Source: Deinococcales bacterium
GTDB taxonomy: Bacteria > Deinococcota > Deinococci > Deinococcales > JAAFIG01
NCBI GenBank assembly: GCA_013298595.1
Contig: JAAFIG010000020.1
Span: forward strand, 1-64,000
Length of the DNA: 64,000 nt
Direction of reading: 5' to 3'
Under the pieces are notes generated by a model. It saw only the letters and a program-made list of their open reading frames with translations. It did not search any database and had not been told where the DNA came from. Positions 54,587 to 62,904 of this stretch are shown here, piece after piece; the stretch's first letter is position 1, and each line of letters starts with the position of its first letter. The position numbers and the translations under genes were made by a program.

Positions 54587-54592
54587 AGTTTA
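54587..54592 (-). promoter_or_regulatory. -10 box of leaderless GNAT promoter
   Basis: Minus strand TAAACT ends 5 nt before the ATG at 54581; the spacer overlaps a CTCGAG. Confidence 0.6.
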
Positions 54593-54728
54593 AAGCGTGC
54601 AAGATGACTCGAGTATTGGCACAATAGCTTAGGCGACTTCAAAGTATTTTTGGAAGTAGTGGCTCGAGATAAGAAAGCATGAGAATCAAAAGCTTTTTAA
54701 GGTTTTAGTTCACATAGTGTTACTATCG

Positions 54729-54734
54729 TATAAT
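54729..54734 (+). promoter_or_regulatory. -10 box of the leaderless ATPase/HNH operon promoter
   Basis: A perfect TATAAT ends 6 nt before the ATG at 54741. No ribosome site is present. A consensus -35 is not evident. Confidence 0.7.
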
Positions 54735-54740
54735 CAGATC

Positions 54741-56051
54741 ATGTACATAGACGAATTGCACATTGAGAATTTTAGATGTTTTGCTAAACAGACTGTGCGG
54801 TTCATGCACCCCGATTCACCTCGAGCCGAAGGGGTAAGATTTCCGAATGTTAATGTTGTGCTTGGTGCGAATGGCGTGGGCAAGACGACATTGCTTAGAG
54901 CGGCAGCTTTGGCAACATTAAACCCAATGATGGGACAATCTGGGTTTCGACCATATACATTAATACGTCGAATTCAAAAAGGAGAAGAAAAATACTATAA
55001 ACCAATACGTGAAAGAAAAACGTTATTTAATAGTTCTCTTATGCTTCATAAAGAAGTATCTTTTGATGGTGCCACTTATATTGATAATTTGAAATCTAAA
55101 TTTGCAATCCGTGAGGGTCATCAAGAAGAATTTATTAGCCCAATAGATGTAACTCCATCTTTATATATTTTCAATAATCAAGTGGACTCATCATATATAA
55201 TGCAGTACGCTTTTTTTGCTGTTTCCTATGGTGCAATGCGTCGAGTAGAGCGCCTTCCGAGCTATGAACTCGAGGATCAAAATAAACAATATTCTTATCG
55301 TTACTCGAGAATGGCGAATCTTTTTGATAGTCGAGTTGTTTTAACGCCACTTGTCACTTGGCTTCCGCAACTCCCGAAACGTGAGAAAAAACAAATTCTC
55401 GAGATTTTTTCTTCACTCATGCCCGCAAAACTCGAGTTCAGCGATTCTATTGATGGACGCGAATTCAACTTTTATCACAATAAAATCCTTGTTCCGTTTG
55501 ATGCGCTTGCTGATGGACACCGCAGTTATATTGGTTGGATTTCGGATTTGCTTTATCATTTACATCGGGCGAATCCTAAGAATATTTTGGATGTTCACGG
55601 TGTGGTGCTAGTGGATGAAGTGGATTTACTGGCGCATCCAACTTGGCAACGTACGCTTGTACCAACTCTTTCTAAAACCTTTCCTAAATTGCAGTTTATC
55701 CTCACAACGCACAGCCCAATTGTGGCTGCTAGTGTTGAGATGGCAAATCTTTTTATTCTCGAGCCAGCCCGTAATGGCACAGCAAAATTAACTCGCCCAG
55801 ATGCCGAGGTCTATGGTTTGAATGCCCAGCAAGTGCTGCATGAGGTTTTTGGAATGGATAGCACTCGAGCTGAGGGTTTTGATAAGTATTTGCGTTCTTT
55901 GATGAAAAAAAGTCGTACTGGGGACAGGGTAGCGGCTCGGGCTTTAACGCAAGGCTTGGCGTTTGGAGCTGGTGAACCTTTGATGCTTGAGGATGATTCA
56001 GAATTGGCAGGTATTCAAAAAGCAGCTCAGGAATTGCTCGAGAAGGCATGA
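54741..56051 (+). CDS. AAA ATPase of a Septu-like defence operon (PtuA-like)
   Basis: A 436-aa SMC/RecF-like ATPase. Walker A is LGANGVGKTTLLRAAAL near residue 50. Walker B is HGVVLVDEVDLLAHPTWQ near 292, followed by the His switch FILTTHSPIVAASVE. The N-terminal IENFRCF strand is typical of AAA_15/AAA_21 and OLD-like proteins. In Septu, PtuA binds nucleotide and licenses the HNH nuclease PtuB. The gene overlaps the HNH gene by 4 bp (ATGA), as expected for such a pair. The assignment rests on this architecture and not on a search. Confidence 0.8.
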   Translation: MYIDELHIENFRCFAKQTVRFMHPDSPRAEGVRFPNVNVVLGANGVGKTTLLRAAALATLNPMMGQSGFRPYTLIRRIQKGEEKYYKPIRERKTLFNSSLMLHKEVSFDGATYIDNLKSKFAIREGHQEEFISPIDVTPSLYIFNNQVDSSYIMQYAFFAVSYGAMRRVERLPSYELEDQNKQYSYRYSRMANLFDSRVVLTPLVTWLPQLPKREKKQILEIFSSLMPAKLEFSDSIDGREFNFYHNKILVPFDALADGHRSYIGWISDLLYHLHRANPKNILDVHGVVLVDEVDLLAHPTWQRTLVPTLSKTFPKLQFILTTHSPIVAASVEMANLFILEPARNGTAKLTRPDAEVYGLNAQQVLHEVFGMDSTRAEGFDKYLRSLMKKSRTGDRVAARALTQGLAFGAGEPLMLEDDSELAGIQKAAQELLEKA

Positions 56052-56926
56052 TTCGGATTTGTTTACCAAGTGGGAAGTCACTCGAGGATGTGATAGACGA
56101 GTTTAACCCAAGTTGGCGTGCTGATAATGTTGTTTGGGATGGTGCCAGTAGCCCGTGGTCTGATATTAAAGAGGTTTTTGCGTCTTTGCAGGGTTGTAAG
56201 TGTGCCTACTGTGAACGTGTTTTGCAGGGTACGCCCTCTGAGAATAAGGTCGAATCAGACATTGAGCATTTTCGTCCAAAGAAAAAAACAGTTGTAGGAC
56301 GTGGTGAAATACCAGCTAAATCGGGTCGAGCAGATGGTTATGCTTGGTTAGCAACTAATGTCGCAAATTATTTGTTGTCTTGTAAAACCTGTAATTCGAG
56401 TTTGAAGAAAAATTTCTTTCCAATTTCTGGTTCGGTGGGTTTGAAGAATCAATCTGTGCCTAAGTTGAATGCTCGAGAAAAACCAGTGTTACTGTATCCG
56501 ATTGGTGAATTCGATACTGACCCAGAGGATTTGATTGACTGGGAAGGCTTTACACCTGTAGCTAAAATCTCTGTGGCGACAGATGCGTTTGCCAATGCTC
56601 GAGCTGAACGAATTATTGCGTTTTTTGGGTTAGCTCAACGTCAAGATATTCAGCGAGGTTGTGCAGAGCAAATTATTAAGGTTTGGAGAGCTTTTCAACT
56701 GCGAAACGACCCTGAAGAAGGTTTGAGTACATCAGATTTTTTGCGGCGTTGTCAAAGTGAACATACTGAAGTTCATGCGGCTTGTACAAGAGCCTTTTTA
56801 CGATTGGTTGCAACAGATTCTCATCAAGCTAGGATTGAAGTGCGAAAAGCAGAGAAGTATTTAGCGGAACTCAAAAATCTGTATCAGTTACCAAAAAAGC
56901 TAAAGCGTTCAAGGAAAATACCCTAG
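56048..56926 (+). CDS. HNH nuclease of a Septu-like defence operon (PtuB-like)
   Basis: A 292-aa HNH-type nuclease. The zinc and catalytic core lies at residues about 55-125: CAYCERVLQ, then SDIEHFRPKKK (catalytic His), YAWLATNVANYLLSCKTCN and NFFPI. This arrangement is that of PtuB/TIGR02646-type nucleases, found in Septu and in some retron loci. No reverse transcriptase or ncRNA-like region is seen next to it. It is translationally coupled to the ATPase gene. The C-terminus is basic (KKLKRSRKIP). Confidence 0.8.
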   Translation: MIRICLPSGKSLEDVIDEFNPSWRADNVVWDGASSPWSDIKEVFASLQGCKCAYCERVLQGTPSENKVESDIEHFRPKKKTVVGRGEIPAKSGRADGYAWLATNVANYLLSCKTCNSSLKKNFFPISGSVGLKNQSVPKLNAREKPVLLYPIGEFDTDPEDLIDWEGFTPVAKISVATDAFANARAERIIAFFGLAQRQDIQRGCAEQIIKVWRAFQLRNDPEEGLSTSDFLRRCQSEHTEVHAACTRAFLRLVATDSHQARIEVRKAEKYLAELKNLYQLPKKLKRSRKIP

Positions 56927-56972
56927 ATTGCCTTGGTAATTTCAGCTTATTGCTCCAACTGTCTCGAGCCAG

Positions 56973-56978
56973 TAAATT
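56973..56978 (+). promoter_or_regulatory. -10 box of leaderless DHFR-family promoter
   Basis: TAAATT ends 6 nt before the ATG at 56985. Confidence 0.55.
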
Positions 56979-56984
56979 CTTGGT

Positions 56985-57503
56985 ATGCAGATTTCAGTTT
57001 TTATCGCCACCAGCTTAGATGGTTTTATCGCTCGAGACAATGGTGCGTTGGATTGGTTGCCACAAGACCAAACCGAAGATCATGGGTACAATGCGTTCTT
57101 CTCGAGCATAGATACAATGCTGATGGGGCGTAAAACCTATGAAACGATTCTGGGGTTTACCCCCTTTCCATATGAGGGTAAACGTGTTGTGGTTTGTAGT
57201 CGCACCCTGACCGAAGTACCAACGCCTTTACAAAGTAAACTTGAGATTCGGGCTGAGCCTTTGCCAGCATTACTGAAAATACTCGAGACCGAAGGTACAA
57301 AACATCTTTATGCCGATGGCGGTCAGATCATCACGGCTTTGCTCGAGTTAGGCGTGGTAAACAAGTTGGTGTTGACTCGAGTACCTGTTTTGCTGGGTGC
57401 AGGTATTCCTCTTTTCGGACGATTAAGCGCAGATATTGTTTTGCAACACCAAGAAACCAAGACTTTTGCTAGTGGTTTGGTGCAAAGTATTTATTTGGTT
57501 TGA
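56985..57503 (+). CDS. Dihydrofolate reductase family protein (RibD C-terminal type)
   Basis: A 172-aa NADPH-dependent reductase fold. Visible motifs are SVFIATSLDGFIARDNGALD, TMLMGRKTYETILGF (nucleotide loop), VVVCSRTL and LYADGGQIITALLE. These place it with the RibD-like/YyaP branch and not with true FolA; substrate unknown. The ATG at 56985 has a leaderless -10. Confidence 0.87.
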   Translation: MQISVFIATSLDGFIARDNGALDWLPQDQTEDHGYNAFFSSIDTMLMGRKTYETILGFTPFPYEGKRVVVCSRTLTEVPTPLQSKLEIRAEPLPALLKILETEGTKHLYADGGQIITALLELGVVNKLVLTRVPVLLGAGIPLFGRLSADIVLQHQETKTFASGLVQSIYLV

Positions 57504-57568
57504 GCAGATAAACTCGATTTGCTTTTCAAAGCGCATTCCTCAGTACCAATCATCAATCTTGTCTCGAG

Positions 57569-57574
57569 TAGAGT
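57569..57574 (+). promoter_or_regulatory. -10 box of leaderless DsbA-like gene promoter
   Basis: TAGAGT ends 6 nt before the GTG at 57581. Confidence 0.6.
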
Positions 57575-57580
57575 GATGGA

Positions 57581-58219
57581 GTGATTACAGTTTTTTATGA
57601 TTTTCTCTGTCCATATGCGTGGCGTGGTCTTGAATTGTTAGCTGCCCTCGAGATTCCGTTTGTGCATAAACATTATAGTTTGGTGCAAGGGAATCACCCT
57701 GATAATGCGGGTTTGCCGCGTCATCTTCCCAAGTGGCAATTGGTTACACAAACCCTTGGTGATACAGCCAATGCGGGTTTGCCAGCCTATTTAAATGTGG
57801 ATGGTAGCCTTGAAGCGTTTCTGGCTGCTCGGGCGGCAATGCAGCAAGGCAATGCAGCATATTTGCGATTTGCTCTCGAGTTATTTCGGGCACGGCATCG
57901 GGATAAAAAGGTTTTGAATGCCGAAACTGCATTGGAAGCTGCCAAGGCTGCCAATCTGGATATTAATGCTTTTACTGTGGCTCGAGCCGATGTTGTAGCT
58001 CGAACAGTTGAACTTGGAGCTGATCTCGAGGAAGCTGGGCAGTTAGGGGTGTTTGGTACGCCAACCATTCAACTTGAAAGCGGTGATATTGCTTATTTTC
58101 GGTTTGAGCATTTACCGCAAACCCAAGCAGCAAAACTCGAGGCTTGGCAAATTTTTGAGCGTGCAATGCTATCTGAGGCAGGGATTGCAACCATTAAACG
58201 AGCAAAACCATCGGTTTGA
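57581..58219 (+). CDS. DsbA-family thioredoxin-fold protein (FrnE-like)
   Basis: A 212-aa DsbA-like protein with a helical insertion. The active-site motif is VFYDFLCPYAWRG, so the second cysteine of CxxC is missing (CPYA). This argues against a normal thiol oxidase and toward the isomerase/glutathione-transferase-like branch of the family. The cis-Pro loop is seen as VFGTPTIQLE. No signal peptide, so cytoplasmic. Start GTG at 57581 by a leaderless -10. Confidence 0.82.
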   Translation: MITVFYDFLCPYAWRGLELLAALEIPFVHKHYSLVQGNHPDNAGLPRHLPKWQLVTQTLGDTANAGLPAYLNVDGSLEAFLAARAAMQQGNAAYLRFALELFRARHRDKKVLNAETALEAAKAANLDINAFTVARADVVARTVELGADLEEAGQLGVFGTPTIQLESGDIAYFRFEHLPQTQAAKLEAWQIFERAMLSEAGIATIKRAKPSV

Positions 58220-58268
58220 ATGGTCAGTAAATCCGAAATAGATAGTTAAAAGTTGGTTGAGCCGTAGG

Positions 58269-58290
58269 GGCGGGGCTTGCCTCGCCTGTT
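58269..58290 (+). repeat. GCGAGGC palindromic repeat, copy 3 (terminator-like)
   Basis: GGCGGGGCTTGCCTCGCC followed by TGTT. It shares 17 bases (GGCTTGCCTCGCCTGTT) with the copy behind gltA at 31420 and stands 50 bp after the DsbA-like gene. The rest of the 252-bp gap to mfd shows only the mfd promoter. Confidence 0.7.
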
Positions 58291-58436
58291 CAGTACGACA
58301 TTTTTTAACAATCTGCGTATAGGTCAATCGGATTGTGCTGTTGTGTCTAAATCCGTGCCCTATTGACTCGAGGGTCATCAACAGTATTCTCGAGCTGTCT
58401 TGTAGGGGAGAGGCATGCGTCGTTTAGTTACGCCAC

Positions 58437-58464
58437 TTGCAGAAAGCCTCGAGTGCGGTATACT
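58437..58464 (+). promoter_or_regulatory. Leaderless mfd promoter
   Basis: TTGCAG at 58437-58442, a 16-bp spacer and TATACT at 58459-58464. The GTG at 58472 follows after 7 nt. This arrangement lies inside the longer frame that opens at 58415. Confidence 0.65.
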
Positions 58465-58471
58465 GCTTGGC

Positions 58472-61400
58472 GTGACGCGACGTTCCGCACAAGCGGCGGG
58501 GTCGTCGGGCGTTTTACAACCAGTCAGCAAACCAACAGCTAAACCTGCTGCTGGTGCTGCGCGGTTGCTTGCCCGCGCCCAAATCGCCATTGAATCTTTA
58601 ACACCACTCGAGACTGGCTTATACGCTGGGCTACCACAAGTGGCAAGGTTGATGTTGTTTGCCAGGGATAACCATGCTGTGCTTGTAACCACACCTGAAC
58701 GGATGCGTTTGTACAAGGATTTACCTGTACTTGGACGCAAAGCCAGTATCAATCCTGGGATTGCAGATTGGTCTGAACTCGAGCAACATGTGGTACTTGA
58801 TATTGCCACTGCACTCGAGGATTTTCCTTCTGAACCAAATTTGTTTCGGCTCGAGTTGCGGGTTGGGCAAACGTACACCCGAGATGATTTTCTAACCAGT
58901 CTTGAAGGTTTGGGCTATGAACGCGAAGAGAATTTAGATAAGGCGAGTTTCGAGAAAACTGATGGGTATTTTAAGGTTTTAGGCGATACTCTCGAGATTG
59001 TTATTAACCGCTCTGGGCAGGATAAAACCAAACGTGAAATCCGAGCTGAGTTTTTTGGTGATACCCTTGAAACGCTTAAACTTAATAACGAGAAAGTCAA
59101 TCATTTTTCACTAGCACCACTGGGCGATTATGTACCCGAAGTGGCATGGGATAGCACCCGTCTCGAGCGAATCGGTGGGCGAGTTTATCTGGATTCACCT
59201 GAATTCTTTGAAGGTTATTTAACCACCAAGCAAAACCAGCGTCTTTGGGCGCACCTCGAGACTCGAGATATTGTTTCTTTTGGGGCTACTAAATTGGCAC
59301 TCGAGACCAAGCAATCTGCTCTTGAACCAATGGCGTTTTATCGTGCCAGATTAAAAATGTTCGCCGAGGATGCCAAGCGTTGGCTCGAGGAAGGCTACCG
59401 TATTCAAGTGCTTTTAAAGCACGAACGTACTGGTGTGTATTTGCAAACCAATGTGCTTAATGCCGAAAGCGGTGTGCCAGTGGTTTGGGAATGGCGTGCT
59501 GAACCACAAGTTGGCAAAGTGACTTTAACCTTGGGGACTGCCGAAGCTGGTTTTATTGATCGGGCGAGTAAACTGGTGGTTTTAACCGAAGATGCCTTGT
59601 ATGGCTTTACAGGTGGTGCCAGTCTGCGAATGCGGAAGTTGCGTGGTAATCCTGTCTCGGATACGATGGCATTAACAGTTAACGATTATCTGATTCACCC
59701 CGAGCATGGTATCGGACAATTCCTCGGACTCGAGGCGCGGTTAGTGCTGGGTGTGATGCGAGATTACATTCATTTGCGTTACGCTAACGATGCCCGAATT
59801 TACTTACCAGTCGAACAATTGCCATTCCTCAAACGCCACCCTGGAACAACCGACGACCCACCACGCCTCAGTACCCTTGGTACCAACGATTGGGCAAAAG
59901 CTCGAGAAAAAGCTCGCAAGAACGCCGAGGAATTGGCACAAAAACTTTTGGTACAATACGCAGCTCGCCAAGCCACTTCGGGTATTTCTTATCCAAGTGC
60001 GCCAATGGAATGGGATGACGATTTTAATAAAAACTTCCCATTTGAATTCACCAAAGATCAAGGCAGAGCGGTTAAAGATGTCTACAGAGACCTCGAGCGT
60101 GCCATGCCGATGGATCGGCTTGTTTCGGGTGATGTAGGCTTTGGTAAAACCGAAGTGGCAGTCCGAGCCGCTCACCGAGTGGTTGCTAATGGCAGACAAG
60201 TTGCCATTCTGGTACCCACGACACTCTTAGCCGAACAGCACCTCGAGACGATTCGTAAGCGCTTTGATGGCACACCCGTGATTGTGGCTGGGCTAAGCCG
60301 CTTTACGCCGAACAAAGAAGTCGAAGGGGTTTTTAAGCATTTACGTGAAGGCAAAATAGATATTGTGGTTGGTACACACCGCTTACTTGCCGAACAACTT
60401 TCGTTTAAGAATTTGGGCTTACTGATTATTGACGAAGAACACCGTTTTGGTGTGATGCAAAAAGAAAAACTCAAAGCCCTCAAAGCAGGTGAGTTATCGC
60501 TCTCGAGTTTTAAAGATGTCGAACTTGATATCGAAAAAAATGCAAAACCCAAAGCCCGTAAAGCAGGCACAAAAACCGCACAAGTCGCCTCCGATATCGC
60601 TCACGATCTCTCGAGCATTATGGGCAATGTGATTGGTGTTAAACGCGAACGCAAAGTCGAATTGACCGAACATGCCATAGATGTTTTAACCCTGTCTGCT
60701 ACGCCAATACCACGAACCCTGTACATGAGTATGGTTGGTCTGCGCGATATGTCGCATATTGCCACGCCACCAGCGGGACGTAAACCAATTCAAACAGTTC
60801 TCTCGCCATTCGACCCATTTACTGTCCGAGATGCAATACTTTACGAAATGGAACGCGGCGGCAAATGCTTTTACATCCACGACCGCGTTGCCAGCATCGG
60901 TAGGCGTGCCCAGTACTTACAAACCCTGATACCAGAAGCACGAATTGCTGTGGCACACGGTCAAATGCCAGATGGTGAAATCGAAGAAATTATGCAAGGC
61001 TTCGAGGAAGGTGCTTTCGATGTGCTGGTTGCCACCACCATTGTCGAATCGGGTTTAGATATTCCAGAAGCCAATACCATCTTAATAGAACGCTCCGATA
61101 GGCTTGGATTAGCCCAATTGTACCAATTGCGAGGACGTGTTGGACGCAGACAAACCGAGGCATTCGCCTACTTTTTCTACCCTCCACGCTTATCCGAAAA
61201 TGCTGAACGTCGCCTCTGGGCAATTGCCGATTTAACCGATCTTGGTAGTGGGCATTTACTCGCCGAAAAAGACATGGAAATTCGTGGTGTTGGAAATATC
61301 CTTGGTGCAGAACAACACGGACACATCCAAAACGTATCACTCGAGGTTTACACCGAATTATTAGGCGAAGCAATTTCTAAACTCAAAGGCGAAGAAAAAA

Positions 61401-61843
61401 TTATCCCACCACGCCTTGCCATAGACCTGAAAGTCAATGCCCGTCTCGAGCCAAGTTATATTCCCGAAGAACTTGAGCGTATCGAATACTACGGGCGTTT
61501 ATCCGAAAGTACCAGTTTAGGTGAAATCAGCCGAGTTGAACGCGAAATGAAATCCAAACATGGTGCATTACCGCTTGAGGTGCAAAATTTCCTCGAGTTA
61601 GCCCGTTTACGCGTGATAGGAACAGCTAAAGGTGCAATGAGTGTTGGTGAAACCATGACGCAACTGGTGGTGCAATTTGCGCCCAACCGAGGCAACCTTG
61701 ATTACGATGCTAAAGCAGCTAAAAACCATCCGAATAAGTTATTGGTAACCAAATACCCACCTGGTTTTACCCTCGAGAAAAAAGGTTTGAAACCCGATGA
61801 GTACGCAAGGGCAATCCTCGAGGCGCTGTACGCGTTCGCTTAG
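58472..61843 (+). CDS. mfd: Transcription-repair coupling factor Mfd
   Basis: A helicase-like translocase that removes stalled RNA polymerase from damaged DNA and recruits UvrA. The RNA polymerase interaction domain is seen in [19 protein letters not shown]. Motor motifs are [19 protein letters not shown] (Walker A, near residue 553), [19 protein letters not shown] (motif II, near 655), [16 protein letters not shown] (motif III), [16 protein letters not shown] and [11 protein letters not shown]. About 65 extra residues lie between motif II and motif III. The leaderless promoter supports GTG 58472 (1123 aa); ATG 58415 would add 19 residues. Confidence 0.94.
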   Translation: MTRRSAQAAGSSGVLQPVSKPTAKPAAGAARLLARAQIAIESLTPLETGLYAGLPQVARLMLFARDNHAVLVTTPERMRLYKDLPVLGRKASINPGIADWSELEQHVVLDIATALEDFPSEPNLFRLELRVGQTYTRDDFLTSLEGLGYEREENLDKASFEKTDGYFKVLGDTLEIVINRSGQDKTKREIRAEFFGDTLETLKLNNEKVNHFSLAPLGDYVPEVAWDSTRLERIGGRVYLDSPEFFEGYLTTKQNQRLWAHLETRDIVSFGATKLALETKQSALEPMAFYRARLKMFAEDAKRWLEEGYRIQVLLKHERTGVYLQTNVLNAESGVPVVWEWRAEPQVGKVTLTLGTAEAGFIDRASKLVVLTEDALYGFTGGASLRMRKLRGNPVSDTMALTVNDYLIHPEHGIGQFLGLEARLVLGVMRDYIHLRYANDARIYLPVEQLPFLKRHPGTTDDPPRLSTLGTNDWAKAREKARKNAEELAQKLLVQYAARQATSGISYPSAPMEWDDDFNKNFPFEFTKDQGRAVKDVYRDLERAMPMDRLVSGDVGFGKTEVAVRAAHRVVANGRQVAILVPTTLLAEQHLETIRKRFDGTPVIVAGLSRFTPNKEVEGVFKHLREGKIDIVVGTHRLLAEQLSFKNLGLLIIDEEHRFGVMQKEKLKALKAGELSLSSFKDVELDIEKNAKPKARKAGTKTAQVASDIAHDLSSIMGNVIGVKRERKVELTEHAIDVLTLSATPIPRTLYMSMVGLRDMSHIATPPAGRKPIQTVLSPFDPFTVRDAILYEMERGGKCFYIHDRVASIGRRAQYLQTLIPEARIAVAHGQMPDGEIEEIMQGFEEGAFDVLVATTIVESGLDIPEANTILIERSDRLGLAQLYQLRGRVGRRQTEAFAYFFYPPRLSENAERRLWAIADLTDLGSGHLLAEKDMEIRGVGNILGAEQHGHIQNVSLEVYTELLGEAISKLKGEEKIIPPRLAIDLKVNARLEPSYIPEELERIEYYGRLSESTSLGEISRVEREMKSKHGALPLEVQNFLELARLRVIGTAKGAMSVGETMTQLVVQFAPNRGNLDYDAKAAKNHPNKLLVTKYPPGFTLEKKGLKPDEYARAILEALYAFA

Positions 61844-61945
61844 ATTTTTTTAGGACTTGCACTATAGTATCAGTCGGCTTGGTATACGGAGCGCTGCGTG
61901 AATTCGTTCCTTCTTGTATCGCTAAAAAACTGGAAAAGGTTTCTT

Positions 61946-62218
61946 ATGGAAAGAGATATTTGGCAAGAAGTTTTAGACAGTGCCATAGAAATTAAAACAG
62001 GTCGCGGCAAGCGCCTTACTGTCCTACCTGATAACTTAGTAGCGCGAACTCGAGTTCAAACAAAGTTGAGTCAGTCCGAATTTGCTGCTTTACTCGGCGT
62101 ATCTAAACGTACTCTCGAGCAATGGGAGCAAGGTCGGCGTGAACCAAGTGGTGCAGCAAAAACATTGCTTCGGGTAGCACAAAATCATCCAGAGGTTTTG
62201 CGTGAATTGGTTATTTGA
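61946..62218 (+). CDS. Helix-turn-helix protein, orphan HigA/NadS-like antitoxin
   Basis: A 90-aa protein with an XRE-type HTH in the C-terminal half: LSQSEFAALLGVSKRTLEQW followed by EQGRREPSGAAKTLLRVA. The sequence is close to antitoxins of HigBA/NadTS-type modules, where the toxin gene normally precedes. No toxin is present between mfd and this gene, so it stands alone. ATG at 61946 after AAAAGG; the longer frame from 61898 is unlikely. Confidence 0.8.
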   Translation: MERDIWQEVLDSAIEIKTGRGKRLTVLPDNLVARTRVQTKLSQSEFAALLGVSKRTLEQWEQGRREPSGAAKTLLRVAQNHPEVLRELVI

Positions 62219-62283
62219 ACCTTTGCCACCATTCTTCGTGCCAGCGCACTGTGATTAAAACCTAAATCCTCGAGAATAGCTTG

Positions 62284-62904
62284 GTGAATACGCTTATCGT
62301 TGGTGCAACTGGTGGTATTGGTGAGGCACTGGCTCGAGTTTTGCCTAAACCGCAGATTCTGGTGGCTCGAGATGCTCGAAAATTGTTTTCCTTGGCGCAG
62401 GAATTGGGTGTTTTTGCGGTGCCTGCCGATGTGACCAACGAACTCGAGTTGCAAGCTTTGGCTTTGGAAGTACAGGATGTCCAGACCCTTGTGTATGCAG
62501 TTGGTGATGTGGCACTTGCACCGCTCGAGGGGTTTTCGGTGGCGGATGCGACGCGGATTTGGCAGGCGAATGTGTTGGGTTTTCAATTGGTTTGTAAGCA
62601 TCTCGGCTCGAGGTTATTGCCGAATGCTCGAGTGTATGCGATTGGGGCACGCCCCGAGTTGGTGACGTACCCTGGCTTTGCTGCGTATGCCAGTGCTAAG
62701 GCTGCATTAGCGGTGTCTTGTCGAATTGCGGAACTCGAGTTAAAACGTTCTGTGACATTGGTGTTACCGCCTGCGGTGAATACGGCGTTTTGGCAGCGTT
62801 TGGGTAAACCCGTGCCGCGCAATGCGGTTCAACCAGAAACTATTGCTGCTGGTATTCTCGAGGATTTGGCTCGAATGCCGAGTGCCGAATTGCGAATTGG
62901 TTAA
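62284..62904 (+). CDS. Short-chain dehydrogenase/reductase (SDR)
   Basis: A 206-aa Rossmann-fold oxidoreductase, shorter than the usual 250. The cofactor loop TLIVGATGGIGEALARVL fits the TGxxxGxG motif, and the catalytic YxxxK is YASAKAALAV. The N-A-G-type motif is replaced by YAVGDVA. Substrate unknown. The GTG at 62284 is taken; a TTG at 62281 in the same frame is the alternative. Convergent with smc, the two stops overlapping by 4 bp. Confidence 0.82.
   Translation: MNTLIVGATGGIGEALARVLPKPQILVARDARKLFSLAQELGVFAVPADVTNELELQALALEVQDVQTLVYAVGDVALAPLEGFSVADATRIWQANVLGFQLVCKHLGSRLLPNARVYAIGARPELVTYPGFAAYASAKAALAVSCRIAELELKRSVTLVLPPAVNTAFWQRLGKPVPRNAVQPETIAAGILEDLARMPSAELRIG

Noticed and set aside
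54741-56926. Retron locus with PtuAB effectors
   Set aside because: No reverse transcriptase frame or msr-msd-like region is present on either side; the neighbours are a GNAT gene and a DHFR-family gene.
61844-61945. Toxin gene remnant before the orphan HTH gene
   Set aside because: An open frame (VYGALREFVPSCIAKKLEK) exists but I see no convincing similarity to HigB or RelE toxins.
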